NCBI GenBank assembly: GCA_039519185.1
Contig: CM076849.1
Location: 61,276,587-61,340,586 of the forward strand
Origin: Astragalus membranaceus
Lineage: Eukaryota; Streptophyta; Magnoliopsida; Fabales; Fabaceae
DNA: 64,000 nt
Reading direction: 5' to 3'
The position numbers and the translations under genes are program-made. A model generated the notes under the pieces. That model made no database searches. It saw only the letters and a list, made by a program, of their open reading frames with translations, and was not told where the DNA came from. Shown in pieces: positions 1 to 11,560 of the stretch; positions within the stretch are counted from its first letter, which is position 1; each line of letters starts with the position of its first letter.

Positions 1-230
1 GTTTGTGTTGCACACCACTGATAGTGCCACACACCTACCCTTCTAGTGTGAATCAGGGGATAATGTGTTATGATTTGTTTCCTTTTATATTATATATGTA
101 TATTTACAATACCTATTTAGGCCGTACAAATTAGGAATTAAAAGATTTGTAATTATTGTTTGTAATCCCCTAAACTCTATTAATAGAGAGAATACGATCA
201 ATAGAAGGCATCAAGCCAAATTTACTGACA
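1..230 (+). repeat. Ty1/copia 5' LTR, 3' part only
   Basis: This is the downstream end of a long terminal repeat whose start lies outside the window. It ends in CA at 229-230, and a primer-binding site follows directly. The TATATATG-rich stretch near 90-110 and the AT-rich composition fit a plant copia LTR. No second copy of this LTR is visible in the window, so the 3' half of the element is missing. Confidence 0.7.
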
Positions 231-242
231 TGGTATCAGACT
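231..242 (+). other. copia primer-binding site (initiator Met tRNA)
   Basis: The bases TGGTATCAGA follow the LTR end with no spacer. They match the first ten bases of the usual plant copia and gypsy site complementary to the 3' end of initiator tRNA-Met; the match decays after that. It would prime minus-strand DNA synthesis. Confidence 0.75.
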
Positions 243-867
243 AGGTTTGATCCCAAAAACCTGTTTTGATTTTTTTCTTGGTTGTTGCTGGTGCATCCCG
301 TTTGTTCGTCAGTATTGCTCCTGACCTCTGTTGGTTGCCTCTGACCCTGTTACGATTTCGTCCCTGGTGATTTCGTTCGTTTCGTCTGACCCTGTTGCGA
401 TTTCGTCCCTGGTGATTTCGTTCGTTGACTCCTGCTTTCTCCTAGTTGCATCTAGATCCAATTGCGATTTCATTTGGGGATCTTGCTCTTGCGGTGCACT
501 TCGCCATCTCTGTTTCGTTCTTGTTCATGATTCTTGCCCTCTCCTTCTCGCTCGCGATTCCGTTTGCGACTTCTTGGTTCTCGCTGATCTTGGTTGGGTT
601 CTTGGTTCGTTTTGGTATTCGTTAGTTGCGTTCTGTGCTTCTCAGTTCTCACCGGCACTGTCTCTATTGTTCAAGTAGTTAGCGCTGGTACGTGCTCTTC
701 ATTTGGTGTTCCTATTGGTTAGACTTGTAATCACTTGGTTCCTGTGGTTAGCGCTGGTACGTTATCATCAATTGGTTCGTGTGGTTTGTTTGTCTCTTGT
801 CCTATTTGTTGCTTCTGGTCTTGTTATTCGTTTATTCCCTATTGGTTATTTATTTGCCAATTTTTTA
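243..867 (+). other. copia leader with 45-bp tandem repeat
   Basis: This T-rich untranslated leader lies between the primer-binding site and gag. A unit starting TCTGACCCTGTT occurs at 340-384 and again at 385-424, nearly unchanged. The open frames across it (331-678 and upstream of 868) have no ATG start that I trust and no family resemblance, so I treat the stretch as leader. Confidence 0.55.
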
Positions 868-1487
868 ATGGCTTCGGATAAAGAAAGGGATAACTTTTGT
901 GTTCGTTTCACTGGTAAGAACTATGCTGCTTGGGAATTCCAATTTAGGATGTATGTCAAAGGGAAAGGTTTATGGAGTCACCTTGATGGAATTTCTAAGG
1001 TGCCAGAAGATAAAATTGCCTTAGATGCATGGGAAGTCAAAGATGCTCAAATTATTTCTTGGATTTTGAGCACTATTGATCCTCAGTTGATCAATAATTT
1101 GCTCTCTTTCTCAACTGCTCAAGAAATGTGGGATTATTTAATGCGCATCTACAACCAGAACAATACAGCCAAGTGCTTTCAGTTGGAACTTGATATCACC
1201 AATTACAAACAAGGTAATTCTTCTATTCAAAAATATTATTCTGGTTTTTTGAATCTATGGACAGAACACTCTGCCATTATATATGCTGTTGTTCCCAAAA
1301 CTTCACTGTCGGCGGTCCAAGATGTCTACAACACTAGTAATTGAGATCAATTTCTCATGAAACTTCACCCAGAATTTGAGGCTGTCCAAGGTGCATTGCT
1401 GAATTAGAATCCTATTCTTTCTTTGGATACATGTGTTGGTGAACTTCTCAGGGAAGAGCAACGTCTCATTACCCAAGGAACCATGTC
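868..1487 (+). pseudogene. gag: copia gag, 5' part, broken
   Basis: Capsid protein of a Ty1/copia retrotransposon. The ATG at 868 gives MASDKERDNF, followed by the typical N-terminal pattern (FTGKNYAAWEFQFRMYVKG) and the UBN2-type gag core with LYNxx-like and W/Y-rich helices (for example EMWDYLMRIYNQNNTAKCFQ). A TGA at 1342-1344 stops the frame, apparently at a former arginine codon, and a TAG follows near 1407. Recognisable gag sequence (QFLMKLHPEFE, GELLREEQRL) continues in the same frame. A 710-bp insertion interrupts it at 1488; 24 more gag bases lie at 2203-2226, and the rest resumes at 15955 after a nested gypsy element. It would have packaged the element RNA in cytoplasmic particles. 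Confidence 0.85.
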
Positions 1488-2197
1488 TGATGTAAATCCA
1501 CACATGCCTCACTAAATTTAGGATCTAGAAAATTACAAATCTCTATGAATCTCTAAGTCATGAATATGAATAAGAACACAATTTCAAGATTAGATCATGA
1601 CACTTACTTGAAGAACACAAAAGTGAAGAAAGAATCAAATGTGGAAAGAATAGAGATGAAGTAGAGAATGATGTCCGCCACTTCTTCCTTGGGAAGAAGA
1701 TGAAGACCACACGCCGCTTTGAGCTTCTCCAAGCCTCAAAGGTAGCTGCTCATGGTTCCATTCCAAGAACCAAGGGAGAGAAAACTATGCTCTCAAAAAT
1801 CATAATTCTATTTCTTCAAAAGTCTCTCAATTACACTTGGACTTAGGGAATCTATATTGTGGACCTAATGTCCAATCTAAAACACAAAACAAGGCCCAAG
1901 TCCATTCCTTCCTATACTAGGTCGTAGCCTCCTACTAAATCCAACATGGCTCAAATTACAAGTCCTTACAATTATTAAACAAAGAAAGAAAAGCATAGGG
2001 AACGCTAGGGTTTGGTTATCCTAGAAATACCATATTATTTACATGGTCACCTTTAATGTGCTTTTGTCTTAATAATTAGATTAAGCACATTAAAGTATTT
2101 TCCCTTGACTTCTTGTTTTTCGTCTTTTGAGCTTTGTTCCTTGTGACATTCATCCAAGCTCCATGATTAGGCTAGGCATGCACGTGGGCTCACATCA
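1488..2197. mobile_element. 710-bp TG..CA insertion in copia gag (solo LTR or TIR element)
   Basis: The insertion is bounded by a perfect 5-bp direct repeat ATGTC (1483-1487 and 2198-2202), and removing it restores the gag reading frame. It begins TGATGTAAATCCACA and ends in the inverted counterpart GTGGGCTCACATCA, giving imperfect terminal inverted repeats of about 24 bp. TG..CA ends with a 5-bp duplication fit a solo LTR, probably on the minus strand; the inverted ends would also fit a small DNA transposon. It contains no open frame of note. Confidence 0.6.
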
Positions 2198-2226
2198 ATG
2201 TCTCATGATGTTGTCTCTTCTGAACC

Positions 2227-3347
2227 TGTAACTTCCCTAAATTTTAAATGTACGAATTAAGGGAATTGTGAACGACTTAATAATTTGGGTGGAATAATTA
2301 GTCGCGACTCGAGCGTGAGTAGTCGAGAAATAAATGTCTAGTGAAAACCGTGGGATTAAAAGCGATTTCCAGCACCTAAACCATAACTTAAATGGGCCAA
2401 GGGCAGTTTGGTCTTTTCACCATCACTAAAACCCTCAGCCCATCTGAACCACACATCTCATCTCCATTTTTCCCTTCACTTAATCTGAACCAAGTGAGAT
2501 CACGTTATGATGAGATAAGACGGACTAAAGGCCCTAAGGTTAAGAATAAGATTAAGTTATGTTTATGTCAAGTTAGTATTTTGTTATGCTCATGTTCAGG
2601 TATATTAAAATATATACATCAGTTCAGTCTAGAATGACGACCCTATTACAGTTTAGTGTACTAGGGGAGGGGAAGTCATGAGCCCTATGAACCTAGGCCC
2701 CATGAGGTTTGCCCACTAGTGATTAGTGGATTGGGTTCACCGGGAGTTTATTTTGCCAAATGACCGGTGATATGCTAAAAATCATGTGTTAGTGTTGCCT
2801 CTCGTAGCCGGCTTAAGGGTTATGAGGACAACGTTAGAATTATCCACATAGTCGACTATTAGGACTATGAGTACTTGAATTAAGCATAATGAACCGAGAG
2901 AGTTAGTAAGGAGTCTCGATAGAACTCGTTGAGACATGTTGTCTCACCCAATCATTGTTGTTGTTTTTTTTTTCAGAGATGCATGATAAGTTGAAGATGA
3001 TGAGGCATGGGCCTAGAGCTAGTTGAGGAGTTGCCGACGCTTTTAGTTATTCTGTCATGTATTTTCCTTTCAGTATCTTAGATTGTTCGATTGTATGACT
3101 GACGTTTGTAAAACTTGTAAATCGCTTCCGCAGACTTCTAATTTTGGTATTGAACACTAAGTTGAGTGATGTAAGGAACGAATTTCAATTGTTCTAATTA
3201 AGTTATGTCCAGTTATGTAAGTGCGCTTGATGTGTTTTGCATTGATGTTCAGTTTGTGTTCAATATATTAAAAAGGAAGTTACTCTGGTATATTCCAGTA
3301 GTGCATTTCGGTAATTTCTACAAGTTAGAAATTATCGGGGTGTTACA
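2227..3347 (+). repeat. 5' LTR of the coding-free gypsy element, internally deleted
   Basis: It begins TGTAACTTCC and ends GGGTGTTACA. Relative to the other LTR it lacks about 1.33 kb, corresponding to 4294-5627; the junction is at 2494/2495. The rest aligns closely, including the CGACCCTATTACAG segment and the GCCGGCTTAAGG segment. It also carries a short extra AAGTCATGAGCC-type stretch near 2670. Confidence 0.85.
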
Positions 3348-4025
3348 ATTGGTATCAGAGCAGTTCGACCTAGTCGGGCATAGTGACCTTACGGTCGAGA
3401 GGATGTTAGATCGAGTCAGTTAGGGACTTAGATGATTGACTGTCAGAACCTTTCAGTATATTGTGTGAAGTATTGAGTCAGGATCCGCTCAATGTTTTAT
3501 GTGAGTTACTGAGAATGATGACTATTGGTTGCCTCGACCCCGAAAATGTCCGAACCCTAAACCATAGGATTTCTAGCCATCTCGTTTCATAAGAGCGCGC
3601 AGCAGAAGTAGAGGGCTACAGATGACGTGCCGGAACGACAGATGGGCATCAGTGATGATTCGAAGGAGCTGTGGATGACCGTTTAATTCTTGAAACCGGT
3701 TCAACCATAGGGTCATGTAGAGAGTTCAGGTTACATTAAGTATGGACGAAAACTTGGTTGCACTAAAGAGCAAAACCGCTTTTGAAAATGTATCTTGGTT
3801 CTTTTTCTAAACTCTTTGATGCGATCAGGATTTCCTTCGATAGTTAATGTGCGGAGATAGAATTGACTATGGTCAATCCAAGTTGGGGTGAAATCCCTTT
3901 AAGTGCCGCGAAGTGGAGTTAGGGTTTAACTTCTGAAGTGGAATGAAGGTACATGAAGCTTCAGGATACTGTTCATTGAGTAACTTGGACGATTTTGGGG
4001 ACAAAATCTTTCAAGTTGGGGTGAT
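3348..4025 (+). other. Minimal internal region with PBS and polypurine tract
   Basis: The primer-binding site TGGTATCAGAGCA is at 3350-3362, two bases after the LTR, and matches initiator tRNA-Met. The tract AAGTTGGGGTGAT (about 4013-4025) abuts the 3' LTR and would prime plus-strand synthesis. Between them I see no gag or pol resemblance. A second AAGTTGGGGTGA-like stretch occurs near 3880. Confidence 0.75.
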
Positions 4026-6030
4026 TGTAACATCCCTAAATTTTAAATGTACGAATTAAGGGAATTGTGAACGACTTAATAATTTGGGTGGAATAATTAG
4101 TCGCGACTCGAGCGTGAGTAGTCGAGAAATAAATGTCTAGTGAAAACCGTGGGATTAAAAGCGATTTCCAGCACCTAAACCATAACTTAAATGGGCCAAG
4201 GGCAATTTGGTCTTTTCACCATCACTAAAACCCTCAGCCCATCTGAACCACACATCTCATCTCCATTTTTCCCTTCACTTAATCTGAACCAAGCCTTCCC
4301 TCACTTAACCATTTTTTCAGAAATCTAGAAAGAGCTGAAACCTTGAGAGAAAGGAGAAGAAGAGGCGCGAATAGGAGAAGGAAAGAGGAGCAGGGGAATT
4401 CTTGGATCCTGAGTGCATGTAGGCCTTCTTTCCACTTTTCCATTCCATTTTCGTTTTCCTTTCCATTGGTACCATTTTCAGAAACTGATTCACCTTCCTT
4501 CCCTCTTTTCCATTCTTTCGAACCATGAAGCCCAAGAGGAAGATGCTGAAATCTTGAGCTGTGTTGGTTGCATGTTTAGTGGGAGCTATTGAGGAGTATA
4601 TTCTGAGTCTGCATTTTGAATTTGGGAGGAGTTTAGTTTTGCTAAGTTGTTGCCTCAGTTTGCTCAGAAGTGGAAGTTGCTGTCATAAAACGGGTCGAAC
4701 TCTAGCGGAGATTGTTCGTGTTTACGGTTCGGTAGATTCGTACATCGGCTCGACTTCTCGCAATTTTTCAATTCGGTGAGTTCTATACTCACTAGGGAAA
4801 TTGTTATTAATATATGTGTTGATTGTTTCTTGATGAAATCATGCTTGATGGTTGAATTGGTTGCTGTTTGGACACTTAAATTGTTGCTAAGCTCACTGTG
4901 TAGAGACTTTCTGGGTAGGTTCGGATTTCGGCTAACTGGGACTGTTTTGCTAGTTGATAAATTATATATCTTACCATTTTAGAAACTAGACTGAAGGCAT
5001 GTCATTTTGGATTTGGTTTGGTCGCATTTGGAGTAGTATAGCTCCAGTTATAGGCTTCACAAGTTAGGGTAAAATTCTGAGGACATTCTGGACATAGTGT
5101 CAGTGTTCTGGGATTTGTGGTTGCAATTGAGATCCTTTCTGAATGATTTTGATTTCATTGAAGACTAGACTTAATTTACTACTGTTTAGGCTCAAGTTTC
5201 AGGTTAATTGAGTAAGTTTTGATCACTTTTGGAAGATTGCAATCTAGGTCACAGTTGTTGCCCCATTTTTTGGACCTACTGCCTTGTTTGTGAAAAACTG
5301 TACTATTTGACTCATCATTCTGAAATTATAAAAATACAGCCAGAGACTAGACATCATGAGCTTTCCGTAGAGAGGTTGTTCGCTAAATTCCGATGTCGTC
5401 TGGTTTGGCCTTTCGATTGTGAAAACCGGTGTCAAGTCGCTTTGTGAGAATACGCTTTGGATGTAGAGTTATGTGATAATTTAGTTGAGATTGTGATTGA
5501 TTATTATGATATTAATTATGATTGAGGTAACTTCATGTTATGATTATGCTGAGTGTGGTTGATGTAATTATGTTTGGATTGAATGGTGAATAATTATGAG
5601 TTAAGTTAAGACTTTAGAAATCACGAGTGAGATCACGTTATGATAAGATAAGACGGACTAAAGTCCCTAAGGTTAAGAATAAGACTAAGTTAAGTTTATG
5701 TCAAGTTAGTATTATGTTATGTTCATGTTCAGGTATATTAAAATATATACATCAGTTCAGTCTAGGGTGACGACCCTATTACAGTTTAGTGTACTAGGGT
5801 AGTATGAACCTAGGCCCCATGAGGTTTACCCACTAGTGATTAGTGGATTGGATTCACCGGGAGTTTTTTTTGCCAAATGACCGGCGATATGCTAAAAATC
5901 ATGTGTTAGTGTTGCCTTTCGTAGCCGGCTTAAGGGTTATGAGGACAACGTTAGAATTATCCACATAGTCGACTATTAGGACTATGAGTACTTGAATTAA
6001 GCATAATGAACCGAGAGAGTTAGTAAGGGG
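4026..6030 (+). repeat. 3' LTR of the coding-free gypsy element, part 1
   Basis: It starts TGTAACATCC and carries the 1.33-kb segment missing from the other LTR (4294-5627). That segment begins with a purine-rich GAGAAAGGAGAAGAAG stretch, which could be transcribed leader. The small open frames inside (for example 4317-4535 and 4561-4982) have no recognisable content. The LTR is cut at 6030 by an Athila element and continues at 15533. Confidence 0.85.
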
Positions 6031-7290
6031 TGTTGACTCTCTGTCATATGATATAAGTTGCTCAATTTTAGAACCAAAACTGCATGAGTTTGATTGTAAA
6101 TTCTGTTGATTAACGGGGAATTAGCCTAGTTTAGATCAATGTATTAGGATTCATTTTGTAAGCTAATTCACTCACTCCTGGTGCTAATTGCAATGGAAGA
6201 CCTTCAAGTTGTCATAGCATCAACTAGGGAACCAGACATTTTGCCTAGTGGTGCAATAGGAAGCTGAAGGAGAACTTTCTGTCACTTTTCGCATCGCGAC
6301 CAGGAGGCGTCGCGTCGCGACGCCGCAGAAGTATTTTGCAGGATTTGTTTCTGGAAGATTTCGCGTCGCGACGTAGCAGAAGTATTTCGCAGGATTTGTT
6401 TCTGGAAGATTTCGCGTCGCGACGGGTGTGGGTCGCATCGCGATGGTGCGTAAAAATTAGGGTTTTTAAGGATTTTTCAGCGAAATTTCGATGGTCTTGG
6501 TCATTGGAGCGCAGCTAGGGTTTGGAACAGCTTGGAGGTGCGATTTTGGAGTCTTCCAATCACTTGGGAACAAGGATTGAAGGTTTCTATGGCTTCCTCT
6601 ATTTGCTTCTTCTCCTTTATCTTATGTTGTACTCTTTTCACCATGTGTAACTAATTTCTTTTGATTAGGGAGAGATGATTCTCCCCAACCCTATCTTATG
6701 GATTCTTGTTATGGTTAATACAATTAGTTGTTTGATTTATCATAAGTCTATACCTCTTGGTTTAATGCTTTATAGTTACATATGATAATTATAATGATTT
6801 AGGGTATGTGATCACATAGGGATATGGGTTGCATGCTTGATATGGGGTTTTAGATCATAAACTTGTGATCACTATAGGAATGTGGGATTGGATTTATGAA
6901 TTCTTATTTTCTAGGGTTCAAGGCTTTACCAATTGGCATGATTCACCTAAGGAATTAGGATAACTCAATTAGGTAAAAGGGGTTTTGAGGCAAGGAATTG
7001 TCCTTAACCTACTTAGTGAATTGAATTTGGTATTTCAAACAATTAATTTGTGATTAGCTGAAGGTTCATAAGATAGGTGAGGGGAGAGTATTCGGCCCCT
7101 AATTGCTTGTCTGTATTCTGTTTTACAACCAATTTATTTTGCGTCACTGAAATTCCAACTTCATCCAGTTTTCACATCTCAGAGTTAATAACTTAGCCAT
7201 TGTTAACAACACGCAATCCCTGTGGATACGACCGGTCTTACCGTTCTTTTATTACTTGCGACATTTGGTACACTTGCCAAAAGTTTAACA
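6031..7290 (+). repeat. Athila copy 1 5' LTR
   Basis: It runs from TGTTGACTCTCTGTC to AAGTTTAACA. A cluster of TCGCGTCGCGA-type palindromes lies at about 6287-6446, just before the conserved GGTGCGTAAAAATTAGGG. Several palindromes here read TCGCATCGCGA where the 3' LTR keeps TCGCGTCGCGA, as expected for deamination of methylated CpG. Confidence 0.92.
6287..6446. repeat. TCGCGTCGCGA palindrome cluster in Athila 5' LTR
   Basis: Units built on the core CGCGTCGCGAC recur about every 30-60 bases with the spacer GCAGAAGTATTTCGCAGGAT between them. This is a sharp CpG-rich island in an AT-rich LTR. The matching clusters are at 14502-14680, 42541-42720 and 50319-50496. The function is unknown; a promoter or protein-binding block is a possibility. 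Confidence 0.8.
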
Positions 7291-7296
7291 AGTTTT

Positions 7297-7314
7297 TGGC
7301 GCCGTTGCCGGGGA
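7297..7314 (+). other. Athila primer-binding site (tRNA-Asp type)
   Basis: TGGCGCCGTTGCCGGGGA lies six bases after the LTR end. This is the sequence long recognised in Athila elements and usually assigned to tRNA-Asp. The same 18 bases occur at 43572-43589 in copy 2. Confidence 0.85.
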
Positions 7315-7463
7315 TTGTTGATTTAGTTGTCAACAAGACAAATGAGTTGATTCTTAGATTTTAGTTTTACTTTTTGTTTTTATTTATTTAATTATTTATT
7401 TTTGGTACTCAGTGATTTTATTGGACTTGTTGACGGTTTGCTTAGTATTTCAGAAATTTGTTT

Positions 7464-9765
7464 ATGCGGGACAAAACTGCGAGAGAATTGTTATTTGACC
7501 CAGAGATTGAAAAGACAACAAAAGCAAACCCAAAGAAAGCAAAGCTAGCTAAGCAGCAAGCCCAGAAAGTGTCACAGGTACACTCAGCTTCAACCTCTGT
7601 TCCGGAAGATTCTTCGACTGAAGAGGCAGAAATGGCTGAGGATCCACCTCCAAGATGCACTCTTGGTGACTTCGGGAGGAGAAATCAGGGCACTCAAGCA
7701 TTCATTTTCCAACCAGTGGGAGTTGCCCAATTTGACATCAAATCTTTTGTGCTCACTGCCTTAAAATCAGAGCAGTTTTCAGGATCAGATGCAGCAGACC
7801 CCAAGCAACACCTTTTCCAGTTTTATGAGATATGTGGAACTACACACCCTGAGGGAGTTAATGAAAGCGCCAAGAAATTGCGCCTGTTTCCATTCACACT
7901 AACAGGCAGGGCTAAGGATTGGTTGAACACCATACCAGCAGGAACTGTGAACACTTAGGGCGAACTGGAAAATAAGTTCTTGGAACGATTCTTCCCAATC
8001 TCCAAGTTCATTAAAAAGAGAGAAGAAATCTCAAACTTCGCACAAGGGGATTGAGTCCCTATATGATTCCTGGGAAAGATTTAAATTATTGCTAAAAAAA
8101 TGTCCAGGGCATGGTATTGATGATTTTCTGCAGCTGCAAACTTTCTGCCATGGGTTGCGACCTCAGACTAGGATGATGTTAGATGCCTCAGCTCGAGGAT
8201 CTCTAGGCACTAAGACTTGGGAGGAAGCAAAACAGCTGGTGGAAGATATGGCTTCTAATGAGTATAGGATCCAGAAGGATCGTGGAGCTGTGAGTAAAAA
8301 GGGTGTGCTGGAATTGGACTCTAACAGTGCTGTGTTGGCCCAACAAAAGTTAATGTCTATGCAAATTGAAGCTCATACTAAGCAGTTAACTACAGCTTGC
8401 GAAGTTGGTTCAAAGGCTCAAGCAACCGTTCAAGCAGTGCAAACGAGTAGGTGCAACTATTGTGGTAGAGAAGCCCATGAGGGTGATTGCGCAACTCATG
8501 GAGAAATGGTTGAACAGGCAAGTTACATGGGAAACTTTCAAAAGCAAGGTGGGAACCCGTATTCTAACACCTACAATCCTGGGTGGAAGAATCATCCTAA
8601 CTTCTCTTGGAAGAATAATGAGGCCTCAGGTTCAAACCAACAGCAGTCTCAAGCACCTGCTCCACAGCAAAAGAACCCTTCTCGTTTGGAAGATGCTTTG
8701 ACACAGTTCATGCAAATGACCAAGAACACTTTCCAATCCCAAGAACAAGTTATGAAAAACATGGGGAAGAACCATGAAGCATCAATGAAGAACTTGGAGA
8801 TTCAGATTGGTCAGTTGTCAAAGCAACTTGCTGAGAGATCTAATGGTAGTTTCCCAGCTAGCACTATGGATAACCCCAAGAATGAGAGTTGCAATGCTAT
8901 CTCATTGAGAAGTGGTAGAGAACTGAACCCTGTTGGGGTAACGAAACTCAAACCTAGAGAAGAGAGTAGTGAAACTGAGGTGTTGAGGGAGGATTTAAAA
9001 AGGAAAAGTGAAGGAGTCGAAAATGAGTTGTGTAAAAAAAATGAGGGAGTTGTGAAGTCTAACCAAAAAGAAAGTTTGTTCAATGAAAAATTGCAGGTAG
9101 ACGACAAGCTCAAGGAAATTCCTTCATACAGGAAATTGCCATACCGTCAAGTGCCCAAGAAGAATCAGAAAGAAGAGCAATTCACTAAGTTCTTGGAGAT
9201 TTTCTCGAGTCTCCAAATCAACATTCCTTTTGCAGAAGCCTTAGAGCAAATGCCCATGTATGCAAAGTTTATGAAGGAATTGTTGACTAAGAAGAGGAGG
9301 TTCAAAGATGATGAAACTGTGGCTCTGACTGAAGAGTGTAGTGCCATTATTCAAAGAAAACTTCTTCCCAAGTTAAAAGATCCTGGAAGTTTCACCATAC
9401 CTTGCACCATCGGTAACTTGACAATAGGGAAGGCCCTCTGCGACTTGGGAGCAAGCATCAACCTGATGCCCTTGTCTATGTTAAATAAGCTCGGGGGAGG
9501 TGAGGTGAAACCCACTAGGATGTCTCTGCAGCTCGCTGATAAATCAATCAAACATCCTTATGGGATCTTAGAAGATGTTCTGGTATGAGTTGATAAATTC
9601 TTGTTTCCCGTTGACTTTGTGAATCTTGAAATGGAGGAAGATGCAGATGTTCCAATCCTCCTTGGTAGACATTTTTTGGCCACTAGGCGAGCCCTGGTAG
9701 ATGTACAACAAGGTAAGCTAATGTTAAGGTTCTAAGATGAGGAGGTAACTTTCAATGTCTTTGAA
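7464..9765 (+). pseudogene. gag-pro: Athila copy 1 gag-protease, broken
   Basis: Capsid/nucleocapsid and aspartic protease. The first ATG is at 7464; the MAED start at 7632 is shared with copy 2 and may be the true one. The gag core shows the retrotransposon_gag pattern (FPFTLTGRAKDWLNT, then FLERFFPISKF). A CCHC-like knuckle CNYCGREAHEGDC lies at about 8452-8490. The protease motif CDLGASINLMPLSM lies near 9438-9480 and uses D-L-G in place of the classical D-S/T-G, as is common in Athila. Lesions: TAG at 7956-7958 where copy 2 has TGG, a frameshift near 8050, TGA at 9586-9588, and TAA near 9735. The homology continues through all of them, so this was one gag-pro-pol frame. Confidence 0.88.
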
Positions 9766-11560
9766 GCCATGCGGCACTCGGACGACCAAGAGAAATGTTT
9801 TAGGGTGGACGTGATTGAAGACTCAGTGCAAGAAACCTTTAGACATAATCTACCCTCTCCTCCTTTAGAGAAGGTAATTGTGAATTCTATTGAGGGGTTG
9901 GATGAAAACTTTGGTAGTGAAGTAAAAGACTGCATTCGTCAGTTCGAAGTTTCCCAGGTAGAAAGGATCTCCAAGAAAAGGGAAGAGCTGACTAGGGGGG
10001 AGAACCTAGAAAAAGGAACTCCCGAATTAAAACAACTCCTCTCTCATTTAAAGTATGTATTCCTTGGGAGCGATAATCAATACCCAGCTATTATCAGTAG
10101 TTCTTTAACCAAGTTGGAAGAGGAAAAACTGATGAGAGTGTTGAGAGGAAACAGAACTGCACTTGGTTGGACTATCTCTGACCTTAAGGGGATTAGTCCG
10201 GTTTTTTGCATGCATAAGATCAAGCTCGAGGAAGAGTTCAAACCTGTGATTCAACCACAGCGAAGGTTGAACCCCACCATGAAAGATGTGGTGAGGAAAG
10301 AAGTATTGAAGCTCTTAGATGCCGGGATGATTTATCCTATTTCAGACAGCTCGTGGGTGAGTCCAGTCCATGTGGTGCCCAAGACAGGTGGTATGACCGT
10401 GGTTAAAAATGAGAAGAATGAGCTGATCCCTATTCGCACAGTCACAGGGTGGAGAATGTGTATTGACTACCGGAGATTGAACCAAGCCACACGGAATGAC
10501 CACTTCCCTCTACCATTCATGGATCAGATGTTGGAAAGATTGGCTGGACAAGCTTTCTATTGCTTTCTGGATGGATACTCTGGATACAACCAAATAGCAG
10601 TGGATCCTGGAGATCAAGAGAAGACTGCCTTTACATGCCCGTTTGGTGTGTTTGCTTATCGGAGGATGCCCTTCGGGTTGTGTAACGCCCCTGCTACTTT
10701 TCAAAGGTGCATGCTTTCTATATTCTCTGATATGATGGAAAATGCTATTGAGGTATTTATGGATGACTTTTCTGTTTTTGGACCTTGCTATGATTCTTGT
10801 TTGGCTAACCTTGATGCAGTTTTGAAGAGATGCACCGAAACCAATTTAGTTTTGAATTGGGAAAAGTGCCACTTTATGGTTCAAGAAGGAATTGTTCTTG
10901 GCCATAAATTTTCGTCAAAAGGCATTGAGGTTGATCAAGCAAAAGTCGAAATTATAGAAAAGTTACCTCCTCCTGCGAATGTGAAGGGAGTGAGAAGTTT
11001 TTTAGGACACGCCGGATTTTATCGACGTTTCATAAAAGACTTCTCCAAGATTGCAAAACCTTTATGCAATCTACTTGTCAAGGAGAATGAATTTGTTTTT
11101 GATAATGAATGTTTGTGTGCTTTTAATGTATTAAAGGAGAAACTAATTTCGGCCCCAGTCATTGTAGCCCCTGATTGGGATATTCCCTTTGAATTAATGT
11201 GTGATGCTAGTGATTATGCAGTGGGTGCAGTGTTGGGGCAGAGATCGGGGAATTCTTTCATGCTATATATTATGCTAGCAAGGTTTTAAATGAAAATAAG
11301 GTGAATTATGCGACAACTGAAAAAGAGCTGCTAGCTATAGTATTTGCATTGGAAAAATTTCGTTCCTATTTGGTTGGCTCTAAAGTGATTGTTTTTACTG
11401 ACCATGCTGCAATAAAATATTTGCTAACCAAGGGCGAGTCTAAGCCTCAACTCCTTAGATGGATTTTGCTTTTGCAGGAATTCGACTTGGAGATCAAAGA
11501 CAAAAAGGGGAGCGAGAATGTGGTAGCAGATCATCTGTCTAGGCTGGAAAACAAAGAGGT
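9766..11560 (+). pseudogene. pol: Athila copy 1 reverse transcriptase and RNase H
   Basis: RNA-dependent DNA polymerase and RNase H. The RT fingers and palm are clear: WRMCIDYRRLNQATRNDHFP, FLDGYSGYNQI, MPFGLCNAPATFQRCM and the catalytic box VFMDDFSVFG (FMDD instead of YxDD) near 10755. The connection SFLGHAGFYRRFI follows. RNase H begins CDASDYAVGAVLGQR near 11200, with the E of TTEKELLAI and the D of FTDHAAIKYL after a single-base frameshift at about 11255. All catalytic residues that I can place are present. The open frames are 9769-11289 and 11301-12749. Confidence 0.92.

Noticed and set aside
331..678. 115-residue open frame upstream of copia gag
   Set aside because: It lies in the T-rich leader and includes a 45-bp tandem repeat; the recognisable gag protein starts at the ATG at 868.
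4317..5447. Several 60-90 residue open frames in the gypsy LTR
   Set aside because: No start context, no family resemblance, and they lie in the LTR segment missing from the partner LTR.
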